Assembly: GCA_949289855.1 (NCBI GenBank)
Contig: CASEPS010000008.1
Location: 1 to 60,373 of the forward strand
Direction of reading: 5' to 3'
Length of the DNA: 60,373 nucleotides
From: an uncultured Erysipelotrichaceae bacterium
GTDB lineage: Bacteria; Bacillota_I; Bacilli_A; Erysipelotrichales; Erysipelotrichaceae
The notes under the pieces are model-generated. The model saw only the letters and a list, made by a program, of their open reading frames with translations, made no database searches and was not told where the DNA came from. The position numbers were made by a program, and so were the translations under genes. Positions 52,611 through 60,373 of the stretch are shown here, piece by piece. How positions within the stretch are numbered: position 1 is the first letter of the stretch; every line of letters begins with the position of its first letter.

Positions 52611-55084
52611 CCTAACCATGATTTCAAGTTCTGAAAAAGATCCTTCTGTTGTTGAGAAGAATTCATATGTTACAGTTGGAACAAATAGTGAGAGTGACTT
52701 GCATAGTGGCTTGCGTGTTGATTTGAAATATACCGGAGATGGTGAATTCTGGCTGCGTGCGCTACATCGTGCAAAAGTATATGGTGACTATGCACTTACG
52801 TTTATACCAAAGGGTATGTACGTTGGTGGTGTTACTACACCTGTAGTGAATACATATTTTGGTGCGGTTGGTGAATACAACGGGCTGGGAATGCCGCGTA
52901 ATGTCAAACCCGCTGCACGCATTGATATTTCTTCTGTTTTATTTGCGGCAAACGTTCCTGCCGCAACAAGCAGTGGTATTTTGAATCTTGAAGACACCGA
53001 TGGTGCTGGTGCATTTACATTGCGAATGGATGCAAAGAAGTGTGGTAAGAACCTTGGCTCTGCTGAGGTTTCATTCGACCATTCCAAAGTGCGCTTAAAG
53101 GATGTTACGGATGGAACATATCTTGTTGTACAGGAAAGCTTTAAGGCATATGCAAAGGCAGTATCTGGTACTGGTGAAATAGCCGCAAAGGATATGGGTT
53201 TTGATAATCTGAAAAACTGCAAGGTATGGCTAGAAACAACTGACAATAACGAAAGAATGACCTATGCTGCATTAGCAGCACAGGAACGAGGCTATACTTT
53301 TTATATTCAGGGAAATGATGGTCTGAAGGTCACAAATGGAACCAAGACTTTTGGCAAAGGAAGTGCCATTTCCCCCCCCCCCCATTACAGTAGATGTAGA
53401 AGTTGGCTATTATCTGCCGGATAACTATATTGAAAATGTTGTGTCCAAACTTGATGGTCTGAAGGGTACCAAAACAGAAAAAGGTTTCATTCTTTCGGGT
53501 ACACCAGACAAGGATGTTTACTACATTCTTCCTGCCGCAACCGCAAAAGAAGAGCAGGCTGCACCAGTTGTGACAGGTGGTATTGGTTCAACGATCCATG
53601 GAACAACACCCGCAATGGAATATGCTGCATCCGCTGATGCGACGGTCTGGACAACATGTGCAGATGGCAGTACAGAGACAGGTGCAGGCACATGGTATGT
53701 CCGCTATAAAGAGACAGATACCAAAAAGGCAGGCCCTGCTGCAGAAGCTGTTGTGATTGCGCCTTCTTATACAATTACTGTAGATGTCAGAGATCTTTCA
53801 TTTGATACACAAAATGAAGGCTATGAGATAAATGGTCTTGGTAAGACTGTTACCATTACCAATACCGGTAACAGTAATGTCAGCTTTGTTGCACCAACAA
53901 GTATTTACTATGACATTTCCCTGTCCGCAAATGAACTGGCACCACTTGATAGTGCTGCAATGACGATTACACCAAAGGCAGGTTTAACTGCAGGTACATA
54001 CAAGGAGACAATTGAAGTCAGAACAAATGAAAATACATTTGTTTCCGTCGATGTTTCGTTTACGGTGAATGGTGCATTGCAGGTATCTCTTGATGCAAGT
54101 GAAACAACTATTTTAGAGGGACAGTCCGTTACACTCCATGCAAATGCGAATGGTGGAAGTGGAAACTATGCATATACATGGTATGCGGGTGATGGAGAAG
54201 AAAGTGCACTGCAGGGAAATGAAGTAAATGTCTCTCCGACAAGTACTACTACCTATAAAGTGGTTATCGCCGATACAATAGAAAACAAATCTGCGACAGC
54301 GACAATTACTGTCATACCACGAAAGTATGCGGTTGAAGTACCAGGTGATTTCACATTTGCAGGAAAACATGTGGGCTATACGAAAGTTTCATGTAATCGT
54401 TTTGTGCTTTCAAACAGTGGGAATACAGATGTGACTGGAATTGCAGTTTCCATAAGTGGTGGAAATGCGGATGCTTTTGCTATTGACAGTACTGGTATGC
54501 ACAGTTCTCTTGCACCGGATGAAACGACTTCCTTTGCGGTCATGCCAAAAGAGGGTCTTCCAGCTGGTACCTATACAGCAGAGGTAAATGTTACAGGTGA
54601 AACAGGTATTTCCAAAACATTTGAAATCAGCTTTACTGTTGAAGACCATCAATATGAAAGTATTGTGACAGAGCCAACCTGTACGACAAAAGGTTATACA
54701 TCACATATCTGTAAGATTTGTAATCATACCTATACAAACAATGAAGTGGATATGCTGGCACATGAATATGGTAATGCCTGGTTAGCAGACGAAAATGGGC
54801 ACTGGAAAGAGTGTAAAAACTGTGGTACAAAGTCTGAAGAAGCAGCACATACATTTACCTGGATTGTGGATCAGGAACCAACAGAGACCCAGAATGGTTT
54901 GAAGCATGAGGAATTCACGGTATGTGGTTATCAGCGTGCTGGTGTTGTAACAAAGAACGATTCTGCTGGATCTGCTGTGTTAGAGATGGGTGTCAGAACA
55001 AACCTTCCATTGTGGTTTGGGGTTGTGGCAGTTTCTGGTATTGCAGCAGTGGTATTGTTTGTTGTAAAAAGAAGAAATAAGTGA
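52611..55084 (+). pseudogene. Surface protein cut by the IS and frameshifted at a C12 tract
   Basis: Downstream of the IS a frame reads from ATG 52618 (in frame, no ribosome binding site) to 53424. A second frame (53336-55084) carries the remaining about 570 residues. Both join perfectly if the run of 12 C at 53372-53383 had 11 C (SPPP-ITVDVEVGYYLPDNY). The second part has Ig-like and PKD-like beta domains (NGGSGNYAYTWYAGDG, SPTSTTTYKV), a Cys-rich repeat (CTTKGYTSHICKICNHTY; ENGHWKECKNC) and a C-terminal membrane helix (LWFGVVAVSGIAAVVLFVV) with KRRNK but no LPXTG. The signal peptide is lost beyond the IS. Slippage at the C-tract could switch expression in intact relatives. Confidence 0.8.
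53372..53383 (+). repeat. Homopolymer of 12 C
   Basis: A run of twelve C inside the surface-protein coding region; 11 or 14 C would restore one frame, 12 does not. Confidence 0.9.
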
Positions 55085-55086
55085 AG

Positions 55087-55118
55087 AAACAGGTGACAGA
55101 TAATTCTGTCACCTGTTT
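55087..55118. terminator. Bidirectional terminator between the surface protein and tetR genes
   Basis: AAACAGGTGACAGA and TCTGTCACCTGTTT form a perfect 14-bp stem with loop TAAT, flanked by A- and T-rich sequence, serving both convergent genes. Confidence 0.8.
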
Positions 55119-55121
55119 TTG

Positions 55122-55721
55122 TCAGAAGGAACTATGCAGAATAGAGCGGATGGCATTGTAGAGATATGGCTGGAATTGTTTCATTGGTAATGGATCATCA
55201 TGCAGGATGGCGTCATAACATGTACTTCCTGCCAGTTCGACAATCATATAGAGAATGATATCTGGTCTTTCATACTGATAGCCTGCTGCTTCTGCCCGTG
55301 TTGCAAAGTCCTGTACAACAGAAAAGGTGTCTTCACTAATGGCATTTTTCAGCTTTGTGTGGAATATGCCATAGGAAAGGTTTTTCTGAATGAAGCGGAG
55401 GATATCCTGGTTGTTTTCTAATGCAAGAAGGATATGGTTGATGACAAAAATGATGGCATCTTCAAAATTGCGGATGTCATTTTTGTTTAAGGCAGCCAGT
55501 GCTTCTTCAAATAGCCTGGATGTTTCCTGTTGAATCAATGTATCCCGTATGTTGTATTTGTCTTTGAAATAGAGGTAGAACGTACCTTTGGCAAGTCCTG
55601 CTTCTTTAGTGATGTCATTGACGGTCACATCCACAATATCTTTCTCTTTGAGCAGAGTAAATGCGGCATGCAATAATTTTTCCTGTTTCTGTTTCTTATT
55701 TTCCAACACTTTGCTTTTCAT
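55122..55721 (-). CDS. TetR-family transcriptional regulator
   Basis: A 199-residue regulator. The N-terminal DNA-binding domain reads KLLHAAFTLLKEKDIVDVTV, then NDITKEAGLAKGTFYLYFKD, the canonical TetR helix-turn-helix, followed by a helical ligand domain. The start at 55721 has no Shine-Dalgarno but a TATAAT exactly six bases upstream, so the mRNA is probably leaderless. It is divergent from the MMPL exporter gene and likely represses it. Confidence 0.9.
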   Translation of the reverse strand: MKSKVLENKKQKQEKLLHAAFTLLKEKDIVDVTVNDITKEAGLAKGTFYLYFKDKYNIRDTLIQQETSRLFEEALAALNKNDIRNFEDAIIFVINHILLALENNQDILRFIQKNLSYGIFHTKLKNAISEDTFSVVQDFATRAEAAGYQYERPDIILYMIVELAGSTCYDAILHDDPLPMKQFQPYLYNAIRSILHSSF

Positions 55722-55727
55722 ATATTC

Positions 55728-55756
55728 ATTATATGCTGAGGAGTGATATGTGGAAA
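55728..55756 (-). promoter_or_regulatory. tetR promoter, leaderless geometry
   Basis: On the minus strand TTTCCA and TATAAT (55733-55728) are 17 bases apart, and ATG follows six bases later at 55721. Confidence 0.6.
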
Positions 55757-55767
55757 CGAAAAATGAC

Positions 55768-55781
55768 CATTTGATCAAATG
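55768..55781. promoter_or_regulatory. 14-bp palindrome, candidate TetR operator
   Basis: CATTTGATCAAATG is a perfect palindrome in the tetR-MMPL intergenic region. It is preceded by TGAC, making TGACCATTTGATCA, which shares the half-site TGACCA with the second site at 55829. Confidence 0.55.
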
Positions 55782-55827
55782 CATGCAATTGTAAAGTGTG
55801 CCATCGCATAAATGTCATTCTAAATAA

Positions 55828-55855
55828 TTGACCAAAAGTCATTTTGTTCTATACT
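55828..55855 (+). promoter_or_regulatory. MMPL promoter with embedded inverted repeat
   Basis: TTGACC (55828-55833) and TATACT (55850-55855) are 16 bases apart. TGAC-CAAAA-GTCA (55829-55841) overlaps the -35, a good place for repressor binding. Confidence 0.6.
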
Positions 55856-55884
55856 GTCATGCGGAATGAAAAAGAAAGGATGAA

Positions 55885-57966
55885 ATGAGTGGGTCAATGA
55901 TAGAAAAACTGGCGAAATGGATTGTGAAATTCCGCAATGTGATTCTTTGTGTTGCGGTGCTTCTTCTGATTCCTGGTATCTATGGATATTTCCGGACAGA
56001 TATCAACTATGACTTATTGTCCTATCTGCCATCTGATTCAGAATCGATGCAGGCACAACGCATACTGGGGGATGATTTCAATCTCTCCAGTGTTGATTTT
56101 CTTGTGCTGAATAACAAGACAGATCATGAGGCAGCAGTAATCAAAGAACAAATCAATCAGATAGATGGCGTGGAAAAGTGCATATGGAGGGATGATGTCC
56201 TGGATATTTCCATACCCAAAACAGCGATTCCAGATGATATAGAAGAGATGCTCTATAGTGGAGACAGCACAATGATGATTGTGACCTTTGAAGAACCGAC
56301 TTCTTCTCCTAAGACTATGCAAGCCATTGCAGAGATTAAGGAACTTTCAGATGAGGATTGTTATCTTGGTGGTATTTCTTCTATATCAGAAGATACAAAA
56401 GAGCAGACAGAACATGATACACCAATCTATGCGGGTATTGCGGTGGTGTTGTGCATGGTTGTGCTGTATCTTGGATTGGAAAGTACAGTTGCGCCAATTG
56501 TATTCATGCTTGGAATGATCTTCCCGATCATTTACAACTTTGGAACAAACATCTTCCTTGGACAAATCAGCTATATAACCAAAGCTTTGGCAGTTGTCTT
56601 ACAGCTTGCGGTAACATTGGATTATTCCATCTTTTTGTTACACAGGTATGTGGAAGAAAAGAAACATGCGGATAATGAAACAGCGATGGCAAAAGCTATC
56701 CAGGCAACGTTTACCTCAATAACGTCTAGTTCTACGACAACCATTGCTGGTTTTGTTGCTTTGTGTGTGATGCAGCTGACACTTGGCAGGGATATTGGCA
56801 TCGTCATGGCTAAGGGTGTAGTGTTTGGTGTATTATCTACTATCTTCATCCTGCCAAGTTTATTGATGTTTTTTGATAAACCGATTGAGAAGTACAAACA
56901 TAAGACAATCATTCATGAATTGAGGAAGCAACCGCAATTTGTCATAAAGCACTATAAGAAGATACTGGTTGCCTTTATACTGATCTTCATACCGTTTATG
57001 TATGGACAGGCACATACAAAGACATATTATGATCTGATTTCTGGTATGCCTTCTGATTTCCCGGGAATTATTGGCACTAACGAATTGAAAGATGCATTTG
57101 ATATGACAACAACCCATTTTGTGCTGGTGGATGATGCTCTTTCTACAGCTGAAATACAGCAGATGTCAGATGAAATCAAGGATCTGGATGGGGTGAATAC
57201 CATCATCAGTTATGAAGCGTTTGTGGGACCGGGATTTCCGGATTCTTTCAAGCCACAGGTGGTGAAGGATATTTTTGAAAATGGTGGTCATAAGCTTCTG
57301 ATTGTCAATAGTGACTACAAGTCTGCGACAACCGAAATAGATAACCAGCTGGATCAGCTGGATGCCATCATTCATGCCTATGACCCGGATGGTTTGATTG
57401 GTGGAGAAGGCAGTATGACCAGAGATCTGATCAACACGACAAATACCGACTTTGCGATGGTAAACATTCTTTCTGTGGCTTTGATTTTCGTCATTGTGGC
57501 GATAACCTTCAAGTCCTTTGCGTTGCCCATCATTCTTGTTGGTTCTATTGAATTTGCGATTTCTATCAATATGGGAATTCCGTACTTTACCGGAACAACC
57601 CTTCCCTTTATTGCGGGCATGGTAATTGGCACCATCCAGTTAGGGGCTACGGTAGACTATGCGATTCTTTTAACAACGAGGTTTAAAGAAGAATTGGAAA
57701 ATGGAAAGCGCATCAGAGAAGCTGCGCGTATTGCGACAAAGCGGTCGAGTATTTCCATCATGACCAGTGGTTTTTCCTTCTTTGCGGCATGCATTGGTGT
57801 GTCATTCTTTGCAAAGATGGATCTGATCAAAAGTCTTGTCGTATTGCTGGCCCGTGGTGCCTTGATTTCTGTCGTCAGTATTTTGTTTGTATTGCCATCG
57901 TTGTTGGTGTTCTTCCATACGTTTATTGAGAAGACAACAAAAGGATGGCCAAAAGGAAGGATGTGA
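55885..57966 (+). CDS. MMPL/RND-family exporter
   Basis: A 693-residue membrane protein with two homologous halves, each one transmembrane helix, an extracytoplasmic domain (about 35-170 and 370-520), then five helices. Typical segments are VTLDYSIFLLHRYVEEKKHA and the second-half equivalent ATVDYAILLTTRFKEELENG, which include the proton-relay Asp-Tyr pairs, and SITSSSTTTIAGF. Such proteins export lipids or hydrophobic drugs using proton motive force. The start ATG follows AAAGGATGAA. It lies four bases before the gene for a secreted partner; regulated by the divergent TetR gene. Confidence 0.9.
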   Translation: MSGSMIEKLAKWIVKFRNVILCVAVLLLIPGIYGYFRTDINYDLLSYLPSDSESMQAQRILGDDFNLSSVDFLVLNNKTDHEAAVIKEQINQIDGVEKCIWRDDVLDISIPKTAIPDDIEEMLYSGDSTMMIVTFEEPTSSPKTMQAIAEIKELSDEDCYLGGISSISEDTKEQTEHDTPIYAGIAVVLCMVVLYLGLESTVAPIVFMLGMIFPIIYNFGTNIFLGQISYITKALAVVLQLAVTLDYSIFLLHRYVEEKKHADNETAMAKAIQATFTSITSSSTTTIAGFVALCVMQLTLGRDIGIVMAKGVVFGVLSTIFILPSLLMFFDKPIEKYKHKTIIHELRKQPQFVIKHYKKILVAFILIFIPFMYGQAHTKTYYDLISGMPSDFPGIIGTNELKDAFDMTTTHFVLVDDALSTAEIQQMSDEIKDLDGVNTIISYEAFVGPGFPDSFKPQVVKDIFENGGHKLLIVNSDYKSATTEIDNQLDQLDAIIHAYDPDGLIGGEGSMTRDLINTTNTDFAMVNILSVALIFVIVAITFKSFALPIILVGSIEFAISINMGIPYFTGTTLPFIAGMVIGTIQLGATVDYAILLTTRFKEELENGKRIREAARIATKRSSISIMTSGFSFFAACIGVSFFAKMDLIKSLVVLLARGALISVVSILFVLPSLLVFFHTFIEKTTKGWPKGRM

Positions 57967-57970
57967 ATGT

Positions 57971-60175
57971 ATGAACATGAAACAGTTTTTGAAAGTAACA
58001 GGCAGTGTTGCATTGAGTGTGGTTCTTGCGTCTACGACGGCAATGTCTGTACCAGTTCTGGCAGATGAAGGAAATGGTGATAGCAGGATAGAAAAGACAG
58101 AGACCGTATATGCTGTATTAAATGGAGATGGCGTGGTTTCTGATATTGTGGTATCTTCCTGGCTTCATCATGATGGTGGTATTCACAATATTAAAGAAAA
58201 GCTGGATTTAACAGATGTAAAGAATGTCAAAACGGATGAAGTACCAGAGGAGAATGATGGCGTCTATACATGGAACACAGATGGCAATGATCTCTATTAC
58301 CAGGGCAAGGCAACAGAGAAACTGCCTGTTTCCATCAATATCACCTATACATTAGATGGTGAAGAGATAGAAGAAAGTGATCTTGCTGGTAAAAGTGGTC
58401 ATCTTTCAATGCATTTGCATATGACAAATGAAAATACAGAGACAAAAGAAATCAATGGAAAGCAGGTTGTCATACATCCATTGTTTGTGGCTGGTGGCAT
58501 GTTGACATTGGATAATGACCATGTTTCCAATGTGACTTGTGAACAGGGGAAGATCGTCAATGATGGATCAAGGCAGATGCTTGTATTTGCCTCAGTTCCA
58601 GGATTGAAGGAAACATTGGATTCTGCAGATCTTTCAAAGGTGTCTGATCAATTAACCGTTGGAGATGATGTGGTCATGGAATGTGATGTAAAGGATTATG
58701 AAAGCATATCCATGATGATGGTCATGAGTAATGAGTTACAGTTAGAAGATGGTCTGGATGAAGACAGTTCCATTGATGCATTGACAAGTGGCATCAGTGA
58801 ACTCATGAATGCGGATGAGAAACTTCTTGATGGATCAAGACAATTGGAAACAGGGACAAAGCAATTGATCAATGAATCATTGCCTTTGACTTCTTCTTCC
58901 ACTAATATCCGTACTTTGAGCAAAGGTGTATTGACACTCAATGATGGTGCGTTAAGTCTGCAGAGTGCGCTTGGTCAGTATACAGGTGGTGTAGCACAGT
59001 TGAATGATGGTGTGGATGGTTTGTATGCAATTCCCGAAGGTGCTGCAAAACTATCCGCAGCGATCACAACATCAGTTGATGAGCAACACCCTTCCCTGAC
59101 AGCTGGTATTTCTGCGTTGGAAAAAGGTATTACGGATTTCAAAAACCAGATCGATACAACGATGACATCTACTGATGTATCAGCCATGATGCAGAATATG
59201 GAAACAGCAGATCAATTGTTATCTGGAATGGCAGATACAATTGCCAATGACCTGGCGGTATTGAATGGTCTTAGCACAACACTATCAAATACGATCAATA
59301 GTCTTGGCCCATTGCAGACAACACTGCAATCTTCCACAAATGAGATTACCAGTGCTTTGACACTATCCATTGGTGCAATGCAAGAGGCAGCAGCAAGTCT
59401 TCCAGATGGCGAAGCGAAGACAACCATCAACAACTCTATAGCAACTTTAAGCCAGCAGGCAGAAACATTACATGGTGCATTTGCAGCATTACAAAACACA
59501 TTGGGTAATGCAAATGGCATGACGGATACACTTTCTTCCGCCATTAATCAATTGAATGGATTGCAGAATGATATAACCAATGCAAAGGCAGCATTAGAGA
59601 CATTGAATGGAATTGTCAGCTCTTCTGATGGAAGTATAGAGATGCTGCTTGGTATGCAGGGAGCGATAGATGGAGCTTGTGACAAACTCATTCAGGGCAC
59701 ACAATCCCTTGCGGCAGGCGCAAATGCATTAAATGATGGAATAACAACTCTGCAAAAGCAGTCAGAGGCAGGCATAGATGCAATCAAAGAAGCAACCACC
59801 ACCCTTTCCACAAACAATGACAAAATAAATGGTGGTATGGCATCATTGCAGAATGGAACACAGACAATAGCAGATCAAAGCAGTTCGTTACATGCAATGG
59901 CAGATGGATTAGATACGTTACAGAAAGCTTTTGAAACATTACATGATGGTGCAAGCCGGCTTGCGGATGGACAGCAGAAATTCCATGATGAAGGACTATC
60001 TATACTGAAAGAAAAAGTGGACCTTGGCGTAGATGAATTGCATATGTTAGAGACAATCATGGATGAAATAAAAGCAATGAATGAAACGTACAGGGAATAT
60101 GCCGGAGATAACAAAGATATGGATTTAACAACACGTTATGTGTTGCGCACAAAGACAGAAGATACAGAAGAATAA
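57971..60175 (+). CDS. Secreted Pip/YhgE-like coiled-coil protein
   Basis: A 734-residue protein with a signal peptide (residues 1-33, KVTGSVALSVVLASTTAMSV, cleavage near LADE). After a globular part (35-270) comes a long region with repeated L-x-x-G spacing (LMNADEKLLDGSRQLETGTK; GVLTLNDGALSLQSALGQYT; ALNDGITTLQKQ), the pattern of YhgE/Pip and of exporter-associated coiled coils. No C-terminal membrane helix is present, so it is probably extracellular or loosely wall-bound. The start ATG 57971 is next to a second ATG (57977). It is coupled to the MMPL gene and probably extends or gates the exporter outside the membrane. Confidence 0.8.
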   Translation: MNMKQFLKVTGSVALSVVLASTTAMSVPVLADEGNGDSRIEKTETVYAVLNGDGVVSDIVVSSWLHHDGGIHNIKEKLDLTDVKNVKTDEVPEENDGVYTWNTDGNDLYYQGKATEKLPVSINITYTLDGEEIEESDLAGKSGHLSMHLHMTNENTETKEINGKQVVIHPLFVAGGMLTLDNDHVSNVTCEQGKIVNDGSRQMLVFASVPGLKETLDSADLSKVSDQLTVGDDVVMECDVKDYESISMMMVMSNELQLEDGLDEDSSIDALTSGISELMNADEKLLDGSRQLETGTKQLINESLPLTSSSTNIRTLSKGVLTLNDGALSLQSALGQYTGGVAQLNDGVDGLYAIPEGAAKLSAAITTSVDEQHPSLTAGISALEKGITDFKNQIDTTMTSTDVSAMMQNMETADQLLSGMADTIANDLAVLNGLSTTLSNTINSLGPLQTTLQSSTNEITSALTLSIGAMQEAAASLPDGEAKTTINNSIATLSQQAETLHGAFAALQNTLGNANGMTDTLSSAINQLNGLQNDITNAKAALETLNGIVSSSDGSIEMLLGMQGAIDGACDKLIQGTQSLAAGANALNDGITTLQKQSEAGIDAIKEATTTLSTNNDKINGGMASLQNGTQTIADQSSSLHAMADGLDTLQKAFETLHDGASRLADGQQKFHDEGLSILKEKVDLGVDELHMLETIMDEIKAMNETYREYAGDNKDMDLTTRYVLRTKTEDTEE

Positions 60176-60197
60176 TCTACGATTCATTTGAGTGCAA

Positions 60198-60232
60198 AGG
60201 ATACCTCACTGACCAGTGGGGTATCTTTTGTT
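60198..60232 (+). terminator. Terminator of the MMPL operon
   Basis: GATACCTCACTG and CAGTGGGGTATC pair (one T-G) and are followed by TTTTGTTT. Confidence 0.7.
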
Positions 60233-60348
60233 TACAGATTTAGAAAAATGATAACCGCTTACATAAAATTCATGCTTTACAAGCGTAAGGAAAAAGAGTA
60301 AATTCATACATGCGCTGAGGCAACAACCGAGAAACAGATAAAAAAACT

Positions 60349-60354
60349 GTTGAC
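60349..60354 (+). promoter_or_regulatory. Consensus -35 at the window edge
   Basis: A perfect TTGACA near the end is preceded by an A-rich run (GATAAAAAAACTG). The matching -10 would fall at or just beyond the window end, so a promoter for a downstream gene or stable RNA is likely but unproven. Confidence 0.4.
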
Positions 60355-60373
60355 AAGGGCAAGCTGATGCGGT

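Noticed and set aside
60349-60373. Start of an rRNA operon
   Set aside because: Only a consensus -35 is visible; the -10 and any RNA lie outside the window, so no RNA gene is claimed.

Overview
This window looks like a chromosomal segment of a low-to-mid GC, Gram-positive gut-type Firmicute, most likely of the Erysipelotrichales or a close relative. The reasons are sortase-anchored and C-terminally membrane-anchored surface proteins, strong AGGAGG-type ribosome binding sites, an L-lactate dehydrogenase, type III pantothenate kinase, and paired exporters typical of that group. The assignment is inferred from gene content and protein flavour; no 16S gene is present. TGA is used as a normal stop codon.

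Layout. 1-1011: right end of an IS200/IS605-type element that has cut off the 5' part of an LPXTG surface protein. 1189-3104: UbiB/AarF kinase with a small partner. 3354-5000: a membrane-anchored lysozyme with a sigma-factor-like N-terminus. 5049-9950: AlkZ-like protein, heterodimeric ABC exporter, HAD phosphatase. 10095-17017: DUF349 protein, a PurF paralogue lacking the catalytic Cys, MATE exporter, phosphoesterase, GltD-like oxidoreductase. 17104-17644: six-tRNA operon on the minus strand with a clear promoter and terminator. 17807-24769: alanine racemase and a tight operon (GNAT, two unknowns, radical SAM, esterase, sugar kinase, Fe-S aldo/keto reductase). 25028-27835: Na/Pi symporter behind PHO-box-like repeats, then ldh. 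27926-36509: a 2004-residue surface protein with both dockerin and cohesin-like domains, a frameshifted LuxR-type regulator, a Crp/Fnr regulator and a YfcE phosphodiesterase. 36580-38554: coaBC and coaX (CoA synthesis). 38600-38985: a compact convergent gene pair with the architecture of a type I toxin-antitoxin system. 39176-43188: MarR regulator with its own heterodimeric ABC exporter.

43572-49032 is accessory DNA: tRNA-Thr followed by a decayed conjugative element (coupling-protein pseudogene, nuclease-like protein, an apparently intact HipA/CtkA-like kinase with small upstream ORFs, relaxase-like fragment, frameshifted serine recombinase) and a truncated HIT gene. 49178-55084 holds an ABC transporter, an IS1182-family element and a surface-protein gene that is cut by the IS and also frameshifted at a 12-C tract. 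55122-60175 is a TetR regulator divergent from an MMPL/RND exporter and a secreted Pip/YhgE-like partner.

Themes: (i) three surface-protein loci, two interrupted by insertion sequences and one with a long homopolymer; (ii) three multidrug-type efflux modules, two with adjacent local regulators; (iii) several genes whose -10 box sits exactly six bases before the ATG, suggesting leaderless mRNAs; (iv) small overlooked elements in apparent gaps, notably the toxin-like 30-codon ORF at 38789-38881.
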